A DNA stretch of 64,000 nucleotides from DAOQVR01 sp035341665. Lineage in GTDB: Bacteria > Chloroflexota > Anaerolineae > JAAYZQ01. Numbering within the stretch: the first letter of the stretch is position 1; each line of letters starts with the position of its first letter. Location of the stretch: the NCBI GenBank assembly GCA_035341665.1, contig DAOQVR010000007.1:1-64000 (forward strand), written 5' to 3'. The notes below the pieces were generated by a model, which did not search any database, was not told the origin of the DNA, and saw only the letters and a list, made by a program, of their open reading frames with translations. Shown here piece by piece: positions 25,970 to 33,691 of the stretch. Made by a program: the position numbers and the translations under genes.

Positions 25970-27097
25970 CTACTGGGTAGTTAGGGTGAACGACCAGCTT
26001 TGGACGCCGGTCTCGGCTTCCAGGGCGAACAGCTGCCCGCTGGCCTGGAGCAGGTAAAGCGTATCGCCGGCCACAACCGGCGAGGTCAGGATCTGGGCGG
26101 TCGGAAGGCCGCTGGGCCACTGCCAGAGCGAGACGCCGGTCTCGGCGTTGACCGCCGTGACCTTGCCCTCATACGAGGCCATGTAGACGGCATCCCCGTA
26201 CCGGACGGGCGCTGCCCGCACGGCATCGCCTCCTTTGACCGGGAAGGAGGGGAGCACCGCGCCGGTTGCCGGGTCGAGGGCATACAAGTTGCCGTCGAGG
26301 GACGTGACGTAGAGCCGGCCGTCCGAGACGAGCGTTTCGGACCAGATCCAGTTCTTGGCCTGGAAGGAAAAGCCCTCGAGCGGCTTGCCCGAGCCGGCAT
26401 GTACGGCGTTGAGCTTGCCCACCATGTCACCGACGTAGAGGAGGCCGGTCTCCGGGTCGAGCGCCGGCCGCACAGCCATGGCACCGCCGGCGTCATAGTC
26501 CCACGCCAACGCGCCCGTCTGGGCATCGAGGGCATAGAGGTGGTGACCGAGCGAGGCCACGTACACCTTGCCGTCCGACACGAGGGGTGAGCCCCACACC
26601 GCGTCTTTGGCCTGGAAGGGCCAGCCGCCCTTGACGCTACGCGTCTCTGTGTCGACCGCATACACCTTGCCATCGGATGAGCCGAAGTAGACGACTCCGT
26701 CGGCATAGACTGGGGCGCCGAGGACAAAGTCCTCCGTCGCCACGTGCCAGCGCTCCTGGCCGGTCAGCGGGTCAAATGCGTAGAGGCCATAGGTCTTGGC
26801 CTCTTGCACGCCGAACCCGACAAACGCCAGTTCTCCGCCGGTCGTGACCGGGCTCCAGTAGCGGGCGCCGGCAGACTGGATCGCGGGGGTAAAGATTGCC
26901 TTCTGGACACCCGTCTCGGCATCCAGCAGATAGACGGACTGGGGCGACCCGGCGACCAGGTAGACGATGCCGCCTTCGACAGCCAGGTCAGGCCAGTCCT
27001 GCGACACCGGTGCAGCCCCACAAGAAGACAGGACCAGCGCCAGCAGAGTGAGCAGGGCGACGGCCCCCAACATACGGCTCGTGTGCTTCAAACTCAT
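25970..27097 (-). CDS. PQQ-like beta-propeller lipoprotein in the yidC operon
   Basis: This 375-residue predicted lipoprotein has an N-terminal hydrophobic segment ending in lipobox LSSCG. It is followed by about seven PQQ-type blades, each with a pattern like YALDAQTG or VYAVDTETR (for example GSSDGKVYAVDTETRSVKGG, LGHHLYALDAQTGALAW, SLDGNLYALDPATG). It resembles BamB in architecture. ATG 27097 sits only one base after GGAGG; a TTG at 27091 is better spaced. It lies between yidD and yidC, where most genomes have no gene, so a link to membrane-protein insertion or folding outside the membrane is possible but unproven. Confidence 0.88.
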   Translation of the reverse strand: MSLKHTSRMLGAVALLTLLALVLSSCGAAPVSQDWPDLAVEGGIVYLVAGSPQSVYLLDAETGVQKAIFTPAIQSAGARYWSPVTTGGELAFVGFGVQEAKTYGLYAFDPLTGQERWHVATEDFVLGAPVYADGVVYFGSSDGKVYAVDTETRSVKGGWPFQAKDAVWGSPLVSDGKVYVASLGHHLYALDAQTGALAWDYDAGGAMAVRPALDPETGLLYVGDMVGKLNAVHAGSGKPLEGFSFQAKNWIWSETLVSDGRLYVTSLDGNLYALDPATGAVLPSFPVKGGDAVRAAPVRYGDAVYMASYEGKVTAVNAETGVSLWQWPSGLPTAQILTSPVVAGDTLYLLQASGQLFALEAETGVQSWSFTLTTQ

Positions 27098-27116
27098 TCC
27101 TCCTCGAGAGTCCGGG

Positions 27117-27332
27117 TTATCGTTCCGGGACGGGATCGTAACCACCGGGATGGAAGGGATTGCATCGCCCCAAGCGCTTGACGGCCATCCAGGCGCCGGT
27201 GAGCGGTCCGAAGCGCCGGACCGCTTCGTAGGCATAGTGCGAGCACGAAGGGTAGAAGCGGCAGGAGGGCGGCAGGATCCTGGAGAGGGTCAACTGGTAC
27301 AGCCGGATCAGTCCCAGAAGCAGGTATCTCAC
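27117..27332 (-). CDS. yidD: Membrane protein insertion efficiency factor YidD
   Basis: This 71-residue protein has the family pattern LIRLYQLTLSRILPPSCRFY, PSCSHYAYEA and GRCNPFHPGGYDPVP, with the three conserved cysteines. The GTG start overlaps the rnpA stop as GTGA. YidD assists YidC-mediated insertion, and the gene lies in the standard rnpA-yidD order. Confidence 0.95.
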   Translation of the reverse strand: MRYLLLGLIRLYQLTLSRILPPSCRFYPSCSHYAYEAVRRFGPLTGAWMAVKRLGRCNPFHPGGYDPVPER

Positions 27333-27679
27333 GACAGTCCGCCCGCCAAGCCCGCCCGGCGCAGCAGCAGGCCGATCGCCTGGTCAACGTCGGCAAAGGT
27401 CGCCTCGCGCGCAGGGTGGCGCGCCACCAGGACGACGTCCCAGCCGGCAGCGATCTCGGCGTTCTTGATCCGCAGGCGCACCGATTCGCGCATCCAGCGC
27501 TTGACCTGGTTGCGTTTCACGGCTTTGCCTATGCGCCGTCCCACGGAGAAGCCAAAGCGGCTGTACTCCAGGCCGTTTGGCGCCCATGAGAGGACAAGCA
27601 AAGGGTGGAGCAGGGCGCGCCCATTGTGGCGGACGGCCTGGAAGCTGTCGCTGTCCCGCAGCCGAAGCCTCTTCTGCAT
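27329..27679 (-). CDS. rnpA: Ribonuclease P protein component
   Basis: This 116-residue protein subunit of RNase P helps the RNA enzyme mature tRNA 5' ends. The RNR signature is clear: FSVGRRIGKAVKRNQVKRWM near residues 44-63. The N-terminus MQKRLRLRDSDSFQAV matches the family. It follows rpmH by 49 bases and overlaps yidD by 4 bases. The partner RNA gene rnpB was not found in this window. Confidence 0.95.
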   Translation of the reverse strand: MQKRLRLRDSDSFQAVRHNGRALLHPLLVLSWAPNGLEYSRFGFSVGRRIGKAVKRNQVKRWMRESVRLRIKNAEIAAGWDVVLVARHPAREATFADVDQAIGLLLRRAGLAGGLS

Positions 27680-27728
27680 CTACGCGCCGGCCCGTGGTGC
27701 ATATGCCGCAGCCTGATGGAGGCCAATG

Positions 27729-27866
27729 CTAGACTGCGACGCGCTGCCGGCCCTTGGCGCGCCGGGCCTTCAGCACTTGGCGCCCGCCCCGGGTGCTCAT
27801 CCGAGCCCGAAATCCGTGGACGCGCTGGCGTCGCCGGACCTTGGGCTGCCATGTTCGTTTCGGCAT
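27729..27866 (-). CDS. rpmH: 50S ribosomal protein bL34
   Basis: This 45-residue bL34 runs from ATG 27866 to TAG 27731-27729. It begins MPKRTWQPKVRRRQRVHGFR and ends RAKGRQRVAV. The family core (KRTWQP, RVHGFRARM, GRQVLKARRAKGR) is complete. It heads the classic rpmH-rnpA-yidD-yidC-jag operon and has its own strong promoter. In many genomes dnaA lies divergently beside rpmH, but no dnaA is present here; recF lies 13 kb away. Confidence 0.96.
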   Translation of the reverse strand: MPKRTWQPKVRRRQRVHGFRARMSTRGGRQVLKARRAKGRQRVAV

Positions 27867-27901
27867 GACCTAAACCTCGGAAGTAAGATTGGTAGCAGCC
27901 A

Positions 27902-27929
27902 ATTATAGCGACTTTTGGGTGGGCTGCAA
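27902..27929 (-). promoter_or_regulatory. Promoter for rpmH operon
   Basis: On the minus strand, TTGCAG (27929-27924), 16 bases, TATAAT (27907-27902), about 36 bases before rpmH ATG. Confidence 0.8.
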
Positions 27930-28216
27930 GGTGGGAGGGGCGCATGGCTTTGGGGCATCGTTCTGATGTCTTCTGGGGTGTGGCCCTGCGGTGTTTTGTG
28001 CCGAACTCTGACACTCTGACACGAATCTCAGGGTACTATCCCGAAATGCCCGAAATCCCAGAAACGACTATCGCCCATCGCCAGCCAGGGTCGCGGGGGA
28101 CGGTTGCGACGCCGCCGAGACTGGCGGCGCGTCCATCGTGCATGGGAGGATGCGGGTTGGGAGTGGATTGACGGGACGGGAGGCGCCCTGGTCCCCTCGA
28201 CTCTGCCGCCCCTTTC
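27930..28216. other. Non-coding gap between rpmH and the MGDK small gene
   Basis: No convincing gene was found. Short frames crossing it have no recognisable pattern or ribosome site. ACTCTGAC is repeated head to tail (28005-28022, 2.25 copies). No dnaA-box array or origin-like AT-rich run is apparent. Confidence 0.5.
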
Positions 28217-28245
28217 TTGCGTCCTGCGCCGTTTGGCGGTATTAT
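28217..28245 (+). promoter_or_regulatory. Promoter for the small Lys-rich gene
   Basis: TTGCGT (28217-28222), 17 bases, TATTAT (28240-28245), about 80 bases before the small gene. Confidence 0.65.
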
Positions 28246-28329
28246 GGAGCCGTCCACCGCCGAGACAGCGGTCGACGGGCGGATGATCACGCACGCCACA
28301 GCGATGCATGCCTAACGAAAGGGGCCATG

Positions 28330-28440
28330 ATGGGAGACAAGGGTGACAAGAACAAGAGTAAGGTGCAGAAGCAAAAGGTAGCCAAGAAGGAGAAAGACGC
28401 CAAGAAGAAGAAAGACAAGCAGCCAAAGAGCAATCCCTGA
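28330..28440 (+). CDS. Very small Lys-rich protein (MGDK type)
   Basis: This 36-residue protein starts MGDKGDKNKSKVQKQK and ends DKQPKSNP. Nearly half its residues are lysine and there are no hydrophobic segments. Two ATGs are adjacent (28327 and 28330); the second gives the MGDK start I recall from a scattered set of unnamed Lys-rich small proteins. GAAAGGGG precedes it, and a promoter-like pair sits at 28217-28245. The strong amino-acid bias within one frame, a ribosome site and a promoter support a real gene. The function is unknown; nucleic-acid binding is conceivable from charge alone. Confidence 0.7.
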   Translation: MGDKGDKNKSKVQKQKVAKKEKDAKKKKDKQPKSNP

Positions 28441-28759
28441 GCGCGGGCCCTGAGCGCCCGGATGTGCCGAATGTGCAGCCTTCCACTGCTCACACGCCCG
28501 TGTTGAGCCGCGCCCTCGTCCTGCTCGGCCGGTGACGCGCCGCGGGACGTAGCCGTCGCAAGGTCCCCCAGGATCGGTAGCCGCTTGCCTGCGCCACCGT
28601 GCTCGCTCCGCGCGGCGTCCCGGGGCCGGCGGACATCGCGGGGATTGGGGTGCGCTCCCACGCTTCCCATGCCGACCCTGCACAGCGCTCCGACCGGACG
28701 CAGCTTAGGCCAGCCGCAAGGCCGACCCGCGGCACTCTGTACAAGGAGGGGAGATACCC
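28441..28759. other. Gap before the isochorismatase-like gene
   Basis: These 319 GC-rich bases show no recognisable gene or RNA. Several open frames cross it on both strands, but none has a family pattern or ribosome site. TTCCACTGCTCACACG just after the small gene shows no clear hairpin. A TGTACA lies 10 bases before the next ribosome site, without a clear -35. Confidence 0.4.
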
Positions 28760-29257
28760 ATGAAGCCGGCTCTGCTGGTAATCGATGTCCAGAAGGCCTT
28801 TTTTGAGATCGACGCCGTCACCACCCAGTCTCTCAACGTCGCCGTCGAGTACATCAACGCGGCCATCGAGCTCTTCAGGGCGAAGGGGCTGCCCGTCGTT
28901 TCTGTCCAGCACATGAACCAAGCGGACAAGCTCGTGCCTGGCGAAGGCGGATTTGACCTGCCCGACAAGCTGGCGATCCTTCCGACAGACCTTCACATCC
29001 ACAAGACTCACGGGAACTCGTTCAACAAGACCCCGCTCGCGGACGAGCTCCGCACGCTCGGCGTAGACACGGTCATTATCACCGGTTTCTGCGCCGAGCA
29101 CTGCGTGCTGGCTACCTATCAAGGCGCGCTGGACCTCGACTTTACCCCGGTCCTCTTCCGAGGCTCTCTGGCCAGCGGCGTCCCGGAGAACATCCGGTTC
29201 GTGGAGAGGATCGGCGAAGTCATCTCCTACGGGGCTCTGAAGAAAGTCCTGGGTTGA
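28760..29257 (+). CDS. Isochorismatase-like cysteine hydrolase
   Basis: This 165-residue single-domain hydrolase has the catalytic triad visible as Asp9 (LLVIDVQKAF), Lys82 (HKTHGNSF) and Cys115 (TGFCAEHCVLAT). The family includes isochorismatases, nicotinamidases and N-carbamoyl amidases; this length suits the general cysteine hydrolase group. ATG 28760 follows AAGGAGGGGAG. The stop is overlapped by the TTG start of the GNAT gene (TTGA). The substrate is unknown, though nicotinamidase-like activity would fit the NAD genes elsewhere in the window. Confidence 0.9.
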   Translation: MKPALLVIDVQKAFFEIDAVTTQSLNVAVEYINAAIELFRAKGLPVVSVQHMNQADKLVPGEGGFDLPDKLAILPTDLHIHKTHGNSFNKTPLADELRTLGVDTVIITGFCAEHCVLATYQGALDLDFTPVLFRGSLASGVPENIRFVERIGEVISYGALKKVLG

Positions 29258-29730
29258 CCACGCACGCGTCAGGCGGCTATACCTACTCGTTTCAGCTGTG
29301 CGACAGCCCCCAGGCAATTGAGGCCAGTGAGGAGGGCATGGTCGCTCTGCTGGAGGGACTGGGCCGGAACATTCTCCATCACCTTGGGCCGGTCGAGCTA
29401 GGCCGCTCGCTGCGCCTCTTTCTCCGCGACCCTGAGGGCAACGTCGCCGGCGGCGCAGTAGGCGAGTTGTTCGGCGGCTGGCTGTACGTCTCGCTGCTGT
29501 GGGTCGAACAGGGGCTGCGCGGCCGGGGCCACGGGAGGGAGCTGATAGGCCGGCTCGAGCGGGAGGCCGCGCGCCTCGGCTGCAAGCACGCCCACGTCGA
29601 CACTTACAGTTTTGAGGCCAGGCCCTTCTACGAGAGGCTGGGCTACGAGGTGTTCGCCGCCCTAGACGACTATCCTGAGGGCTACAGCAAGTACTTCCTG
29701 AAGAAGGCGCTTACCCGGGCGCCTGAGTGA
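29254..29730 (+). CDS. GNAT family N-acetyltransferase
   Basis: This 158-residue acetyltransferase has the acetyl-CoA pyrophosphate loop VEQGLRGRGHGRELIGRLE (about residues 83-101), followed by ARPFYERLGYEVFA as the usual C-terminal strand-loop-helix. The TTG start overlaps the preceding stop, so it is coupled to the hydrolase. The acceptor is unknown. Confidence 0.9.
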   Translation: MTTHASGGYTYSFQLCDSPQAIEASEEGMVALLEGLGRNILHHLGPVELGRSLRLFLRDPEGNVAGGAVGELFGGWLYVSLLWVEQGLRGRGHGRELIGRLEREAARLGCKHAHVDTYSFEARPFYERLGYEVFAALDDYPEGYSKYFLKKALTRAPE

Positions 29731-29737
29731 CCGGCCC

Positions 29738-29756
29738 GGGGCAGCGGCGCTGCCCC
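29738..29756 (+). terminator. Short GC hairpin after GNAT
   Basis: GGGGCAGC, loop GGC, GCTGCCCC. It is a compact 8-bp stem directly after the stop and overlaps the longer hairpin that follows, so the two could be alternatives. Confidence 0.5.
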
Positions 29757-29800
29757 CCATCCCGGCAGGCGAGGGTCGAGCATGACTGCCGGGATTGGGG
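29755..29800. terminator. Long hairpin between convergent genes
   Basis: CCCCATCCCGGCAG (29755-29768) pairs with CTGCCGGGATTGGGG (29786-29800), leaving one bulged base and a 17-base loop. It separates the GNAT (+) from the flavoenzyme (-) and likely ends transcription from both sides. Confidence 0.65.
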
Positions 29801-29811
29801 GACGCTGGGAA

Positions 29812-31311
29812 TCAGGGCAGTCCTGTCATTCCGTCATCGCGGCAGAGGAGCTGCACGGCGTGGCGGCCCGAGTAGAGCACCGGCGGGACGCCGCCGCCCG
29901 GCATGACCCACTGGCCGGCCAAGTAGAGCCGCTCCAGCCCGGGCAGCGTGCGCTCAATGGAGGTACGCATCGCCTGCGCCGTCATCAGCCAGCCTTCCCA
30001 CGCCCCTTCGTGGTTGCGCGTGTAGCGCCAGGTGGTGTAGGGCGTGGCGACGTCGGATACCTCGACCTGTCCTGAGAGGCCGGGATAGAGGACCTCCAAC
30101 CGATCCAGGATCTCCCCTGCTACCCGCCGCTTCTCCGCACGGTAGAGAGCCGGGTCCTGCCCGCGCAGGGTGTTCCAGTGCTCCCACCCGCTCTCGCTCG
30201 TGGCCTGGAGAACCGACTTACCGGGGGGGGCATAGCCCTCTCCGTAGTTGAAGAGCCGGATGAAGAGGCCGGGGATAGTCTCGGATCCGATGGCAAAGGG
30301 CCGATCCAGGATCACTGTGGTAAAGGCCGGCTCGCCGGGGAAGAGGCGCGCGACGCCGAAGGTGGCCATGAGGAGCGGCTTGAAGGTCTGCCATGTGGCG
30401 TAGTGCTGCCGGGTTTTTTCGGTCATATAGCGGCCGCCCAGCATGTCAAAGAGGACGCTGCGGCCGTCGCAGGCGGCGATCACGGCGTCTGCGCGGACCT
30501 CGCTCCCATCGGCGAGGCGCACCCCGACGGCGCGGCCCTTCTCGACCAGGATCTCCATCACCGTTGCGCGGTAGGTAGTCTCGCCGCCCAGCGCACGGTA
30601 GCGCTGCTCGATGGCCCCCACGTACGCCTCGCAGCCGCCCTCGATGAAGGCGAGCTGGCCGTCGGCGAGCATGGCGAGCAGCATGGCGACGAAAAAGACG
30701 GGGGACTGCGGCAGAAAGAGGTTTTCGAGGAAGAGGCGGAGCACCGGGTCGCGGGCGCCCTGGACATAGTCGGACATCGGCCGGCCCAGCCTGCCCACCA
30801 TGTACTTCAGCAGTTTGCGCATGGCCCACATCTGGCCGAGCTGGTCGAGCGGGCCCGACATCTCGGGCGGGGCGCTCATGGCCAGCCCGCCCAGGTCATA
30901 GCCCTGCATGCCTCTCGCGGCGGATACGATCTCATCGACCAAGCGCGCGTCGGCCGGCGAGCGCGCCTTGAGGTCGGCCGCCAGCCGGTCAAGGTCGCGC
31001 GTCATGGTCACGCTCCAGCCGCTCGGCTGGTGCACGAAGCGCCCATACGTCTCGATGTCGACCATGTTGACGGCCGGGGATATGCCGAGCTGCTCGCACA
31101 GCCGGTAGAACCCGGTTCCGGGCGTGTGCCCCATGGCAAAGTGAATTCCGCCGTCGAAGAGGTAGTCGCCGCGCTTCCACCACGCAGCGACGCCGCCGGG
31201 CTGCGAGCCATGCTCCAGGATGCGGCTCTGGTAGCCGTTGAGCTGGGCAAACACGCCGGCCGACAGGCCAGCGAGTCCGGCCCCGATGATGATCACCGTT
31301 TTCTGTGGCAT
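29812..31311 (-). CDS. Phytoene desaturase / carotenoid isomerase-like FAD oxidoreductase
   Basis: This 499-residue flavoprotein has the N-terminal dinucleotide fold VIIIGAGLAGLSAGVFAQLNG, then LEHGSQPGGVAAWW, typical of the CrtI/CrtISO group. RADAVIAACDGRSVLFDML and the C-terminal FAD contact LYLAGQWVMPGGGVPP fit the family. ATG 31311 has GGAAAGGAG upstream; a 30-residue Cys-rich upstream extension is discarded. It ends the long minus-strand directon. Carotenoid or related polyprenoid oxidation is likely, but no phytoene synthase is in the window. Confidence 0.88.
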   Translation of the reverse strand: MPQKTVIIIGAGLAGLSAGVFAQLNGYQSRILEHGSQPGGVAAWWKRGDYLFDGGIHFAMGHTPGTGFYRLCEQLGISPAVNMVDIETYGRFVHQPSGWSVTMTRDLDRLAADLKARSPADARLVDEIVSAARGMQGYDLGGLAMSAPPEMSGPLDQLGQMWAMRKLLKYMVGRLGRPMSDYVQGARDPVLRLFLENLFLPQSPVFFVAMLLAMLADGQLAFIEGGCEAYVGAIEQRYRALGGETTYRATVMEILVEKGRAVGVRLADGSEVRADAVIAACDGRSVLFDMLGGRYMTEKTRQHYATWQTFKPLLMATFGVARLFPGEPAFTTVILDRPFAIGSETIPGLFIRLFNYGEGYAPPGKSVLQATSESGWEHWNTLRGQDPALYRAEKRRVAGEILDRLEVLYPGLSGQVEVSDVATPYTTWRYTRNHEGAWEGWLMTAQAMRTSIERTLPGLERLYLAGQWVMPGGGVPPVLYSGRHAVQLLCRDDGMTGLP

Positions 31312-31446
31312 AGCGGGGCTCCTTTCCGCCCACAGCGCAGCATGGATCGCGCCGCAGAAAAAGCTCTCCTCGCAGGCTGGGCTTCCACACCCGGCTCCCA
31401 CGCTGGGTGTTGTCCCGGCCGAGCCCGCCCTATCGCCCGCAAGGGG

Positions 31447-32226
31447 CTACACTACCGAGCTCGGCGGCTTGATCCCCTCCAGCGTCAGCCAAAGTGGCCC
31501 GTGCGTCACGCGCCAGCCGCGCAGCCGGGACTGTGCCAGCAGTGCGGCGGCCTCCTGCGGCGTGTAGGAGGCGTTGCGGCTGCCCAGCGGCTCGTTGACA
31601 CGGCGCAGTGCGGCAGGCACGACGACGTTGGTTGCGAACCAGATCAGCAGGTAGAAGGGTGCTGCCAGGTCGCGCCGGAGGTCAAAGATGACAAATGCCC
31701 CTCCCGGGCGCATGACGCGGGCAATCTCGTCGAATGCGGCAACAGGGGCGGACCAGTGGTGCAGCGACAGCGTGCTGACGACCAGGTCGAGTGAGCCGTC
31801 GGGAAAGGGGATGCTCTGCGCATCGCCGGGCCAGAAGTCGACCCGGTCGCCCATGCCCGCACCTTCGGCCCGCGCCGCGGCCTGGGCCAGCATCTCGGGC
31901 GACAGGTCGATGCCGGTCACGCGCAGCGCGGGCTCCCGCTTCGCCAGCTCGAGCACGAGGTCACCCGGCCCGCAGCCCAGGTCTGCCGCGTGTCCCTCCC
32001 GCTTCAGTGCCAGAGCGCGCCGGATGGCGATCCTGCGCAGCAGCCAGAACTGGGGCAGCCGGGCTATGCGCCCGAAGGCGCGTGCCACTTCGGGGTCGTC
32101 GAGCCCCTCAAAGCCGGCGCTGCGCTCTCGCGGCCTGCGCCGGTAGACCTGCCAGCCCCCGGCCACCGCGGCGCCTGCGGCCAACCCTGCAATCCACGGC
32201 CAGACGCCGTTTGCCCTTGGCTTCAT
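31447..32226 (-). CDS. Class I SAM-dependent methyltransferase with N-terminal TM
   Basis: This 259-residue protein has one N-terminal membrane helix (residues 9-27, WPWIAGLAAGAAVAGGWQVY). The methyltransferase domain carries motif I ADLGCGPGDLVLELAK, GIDLSPEMLAQAA and DLVVSTLSLHHW. The pattern is that of UbiE/COQ5-like enzymes. Its ATG lies 3 bases after the ancestral GNAT stop (32230-32232), and AAGGAGCTGTGAAGG serves as ribosome site. A lipid or quinone-type substrate is plausible given the membrane anchor. Confidence 0.88.
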   Translation of the reverse strand: MKPRANGVWPWIAGLAAGAAVAGGWQVYRRRPRERSAGFEGLDDPEVARAFGRIARLPQFWLLRRIAIRRALALKREGHAADLGCGPGDLVLELAKREPALRVTGIDLSPEMLAQAAARAEGAGMGDRVDFWPGDAQSIPFPDGSLDLVVSTLSLHHWSAPVAAFDEIARVMRPGGAFVIFDLRRDLAAPFYLLIWFATNVVVPAALRRVNEPLGSRNASYTPQEAAALLAQSRLRGWRVTHGPLWLTLEGIKPPSSVV

Positions 32227-32229
32227 CCT

Positions 32230-32310
32230 TCACAGCTCCTTGATCATGTGAATGTCGTCCGGCTCGAGGGCCAAGAGCCCCGGATCGGGCGTGGAGGTAG
32301 GCCGGAAGCC
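32230..32310 (-). other. Conserved 3' end of the GNAT gene beyond a stop codon
   Basis: After TAA at 32313-32311 the same frame continues GFRPTSTPDPGLLALEPDDI, then HMIKEL and TGA at 32232-32230. The ending LEPDDIHM is a common GNAT C-terminus. This segment is therefore the real end of the gene, cut off by a single stop codon. Confidence 0.8.
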
Positions 32311-32763
32311 TTAGCTGAGGTAGAACCCGACCGCCGACCCGGACTCGGTGGCTGAGACGTACAGCGTGCGGGCGCCGTCCAAGCGCGCCAGCCGCGACGC
32401 CTCCGCCAGCAATCGCGCCGCGATCCCCTGCCGGCGATAGGGCCGGCTGATGTGCAGGAAGGCGAGCTGCGCCATGCGCTGGGTGAGGCGCAGTCGGAGG
32501 ATCGCGACGCCGGCCAATCGCTCGCCGTCGAGTGCGCCCAGCAGGATGCCGCCCGCCTCCAGGGCTTCAGTGCAGGACCGGACCATCGCCCGGAGGCTGT
32601 GAGGGCCCTCACCCTCCGTGCGCCAAGCCGGCACGCGCCAGTCGACCTCTCTGGCCTGGAGCACCCCATCGCGGCAGGTATAGCCTACGCGCACATGCTC
32701 GGAGCGGTCGACTTCGGCAAGCCGGGCGATATCCGAGGCGGGAAGCTGCCGGATCTGGATCAC
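32311..32763 (-). CDS. GNAT acetyltransferase, truncated by an internal stop
   Basis: This 150-residue open part contains the acetyl-CoA loop HISRPYRRQGIAARLL and stops right after SGSAVGFYLS. That is where GNAT proteins normally read FYLSxGF. The frame continues past the TAA with a good GNAT ending (see 32230-32310), so the intact protein would be about 177 residues. The missing part includes the last beta strand, so the product may be inactive. It lies between the nitroreductase and the methyltransferase, all on the same strand with short gaps. Confidence 0.82.
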   Translation of the reverse strand: MIQIRQLPASDIARLAEVDRSEHVRVGYTCRDGVLQAREVDWRVPAWRTEGEGPHSLRAMVRSCTEALEAGGILLGALDGERLAGVAILRLRLTQRMAQLAFLHISRPYRRQGIAARLLAEASRLARLDGARTLYVSATESGSAVGFYLS

Positions 32764-32811
32764 GCTAGGCTACCCTTGCCATTCTGAGCGGTGCGAGGGA
32801 TGACCGGCCCA

Positions 32812-33672
32812 TCACAGGGACCAGGTGACCAGGTACTCGGCCTGGCGGTCGGGCTGCTGGATGCCCGGGTCGCGGACCTGCCAGGTGCCCGGCAGCCCCA
32901 GCTCGGCGGCCGTCAGGCCAAAGTGGCACATGGCGATGCCAAGATCGACCCGCTGGATGTCGGCAACGCGCGCCAGCCGGATCATGTCGCGGTAGCCGTG
33001 CGACCTCTGCAGGTAAAAGTGGAAGCCGGCCGAGCTCTGCACGACGCGCCATGGCTGCCTGTTCGACGCAGAAGGCCCCAAGCGCACCATCTCGAGCGGC
33101 TCGGCAAACGATCCGGCCTTGTCGGGTGACAGGGGGACGCCAAAGGCGCCGTCGAAGAAGAGCTGTCCCCAGGGCAGGCGGCGCGCCCCCTGTGCGATCT
33201 GGCGGAACAGGTCCCCCTCTTCGGCCGCGGGAGACGCCTTGTATCCCATGGCGATGACCGCGGGGATCGACTCCTTCTTGCCCAACTGGATGGCACGCGA
33301 GAAGCTACTGCGGGTGAAAAAGCCGCCCAGCCAGCAGGTCCCCAGCCCGAGGTCGGTGGCACACAGCACGGCCTCTTCCACCAGATAGCCAAAACCCTCC
33401 AGGTTCTTTTCTCCCGGCCTGCTCGCACCGATGAGGAAGGCGGTGGGGTTGCGGATGGTGCCGTAGGTGCCCAGGCCCTTTAGCGACCGGCGGCTTTCCT
33501 CGGTGGCGGCGGCCAGGTGGAAGCGGGCTGTGGTGCCCAGTGGGCCGGAGGTGTGGGCCGCGAGGAAAGCCTCGATGCGGCTGCGCTCGCCGCCACTGAT
33601 GGGCGTGTCCAGGTAGCGCCGGCACGAAAAGCGCTGGCGGATCAAGTTGGTGACCGGCTGCGAAAAGGGCAT
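32812..33672 (-). CDS. Nitroreductase family protein
   Basis: This 286-residue protein resembles the larger nitroreductase group (TM1586-type) built from two half-domains. RFSCRRYLDTPIS near the N-terminus is the FMN-contacting RRS/T-like motif. GYLVEEAVLCATDLGLGTCWLGGFF and later LGPSASNRQPWRVV (FMN/substrate loop) also match. ATG 33672 lies 20 bases after the nadB stop, so it is co-transcribed with the NAD genes. The substrate is unknown. Confidence 0.88.
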   Translation of the reverse strand: MPFSQPVTNLIRQRFSCRRYLDTPISGGERSRIEAFLAAHTSGPLGTTARFHLAAATEESRRSLKGLGTYGTIRNPTAFLIGASRPGEKNLEGFGYLVEEAVLCATDLGLGTCWLGGFFTRSSFSRAIQLGKKESIPAVIAMGYKASPAAEEGDLFRQIAQGARRLPWGQLFFDGAFGVPLSPDKAGSFAEPLEMVRLGPSASNRQPWRVVQSSAGFHFYLQRSHGYRDMIRLARVADIQRVDLGIAMCHFGLTAAELGLPGTWQVRDPGIQQPDRQAEYLVTWSL

Positions 33673-33691
33673 GCCGCATGTTCCTTTCGAT

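Noticed and set aside
27930..28760. Possible rnpB, SRP RNA, tmRNA or replication origin beside rpmH
   Set aside because: None of the conserved RNA cores was found, and there is no DnaA-box cluster or AT-rich unwinding region.
31425..31470. CCGAGCTCGG palindrome at the methyltransferase 3' end
   Set aside because: A 10-base self-complementary site with no loop or T-run; unlikely to be a terminator and common at this GC content.
30178..31794. 538-codon plus-strand frame
   Set aside because: It mirrors the carotenoid-desaturase-like gene and the methyltransferase, has no ribosome site and no recognisable motif.
32777..32790. TGCCATTCTGAGCG, resembling the start of the TGTCATTC-type repeat
   Set aside because: Only the first half matches and no palindromic partner follows; it could be chance.
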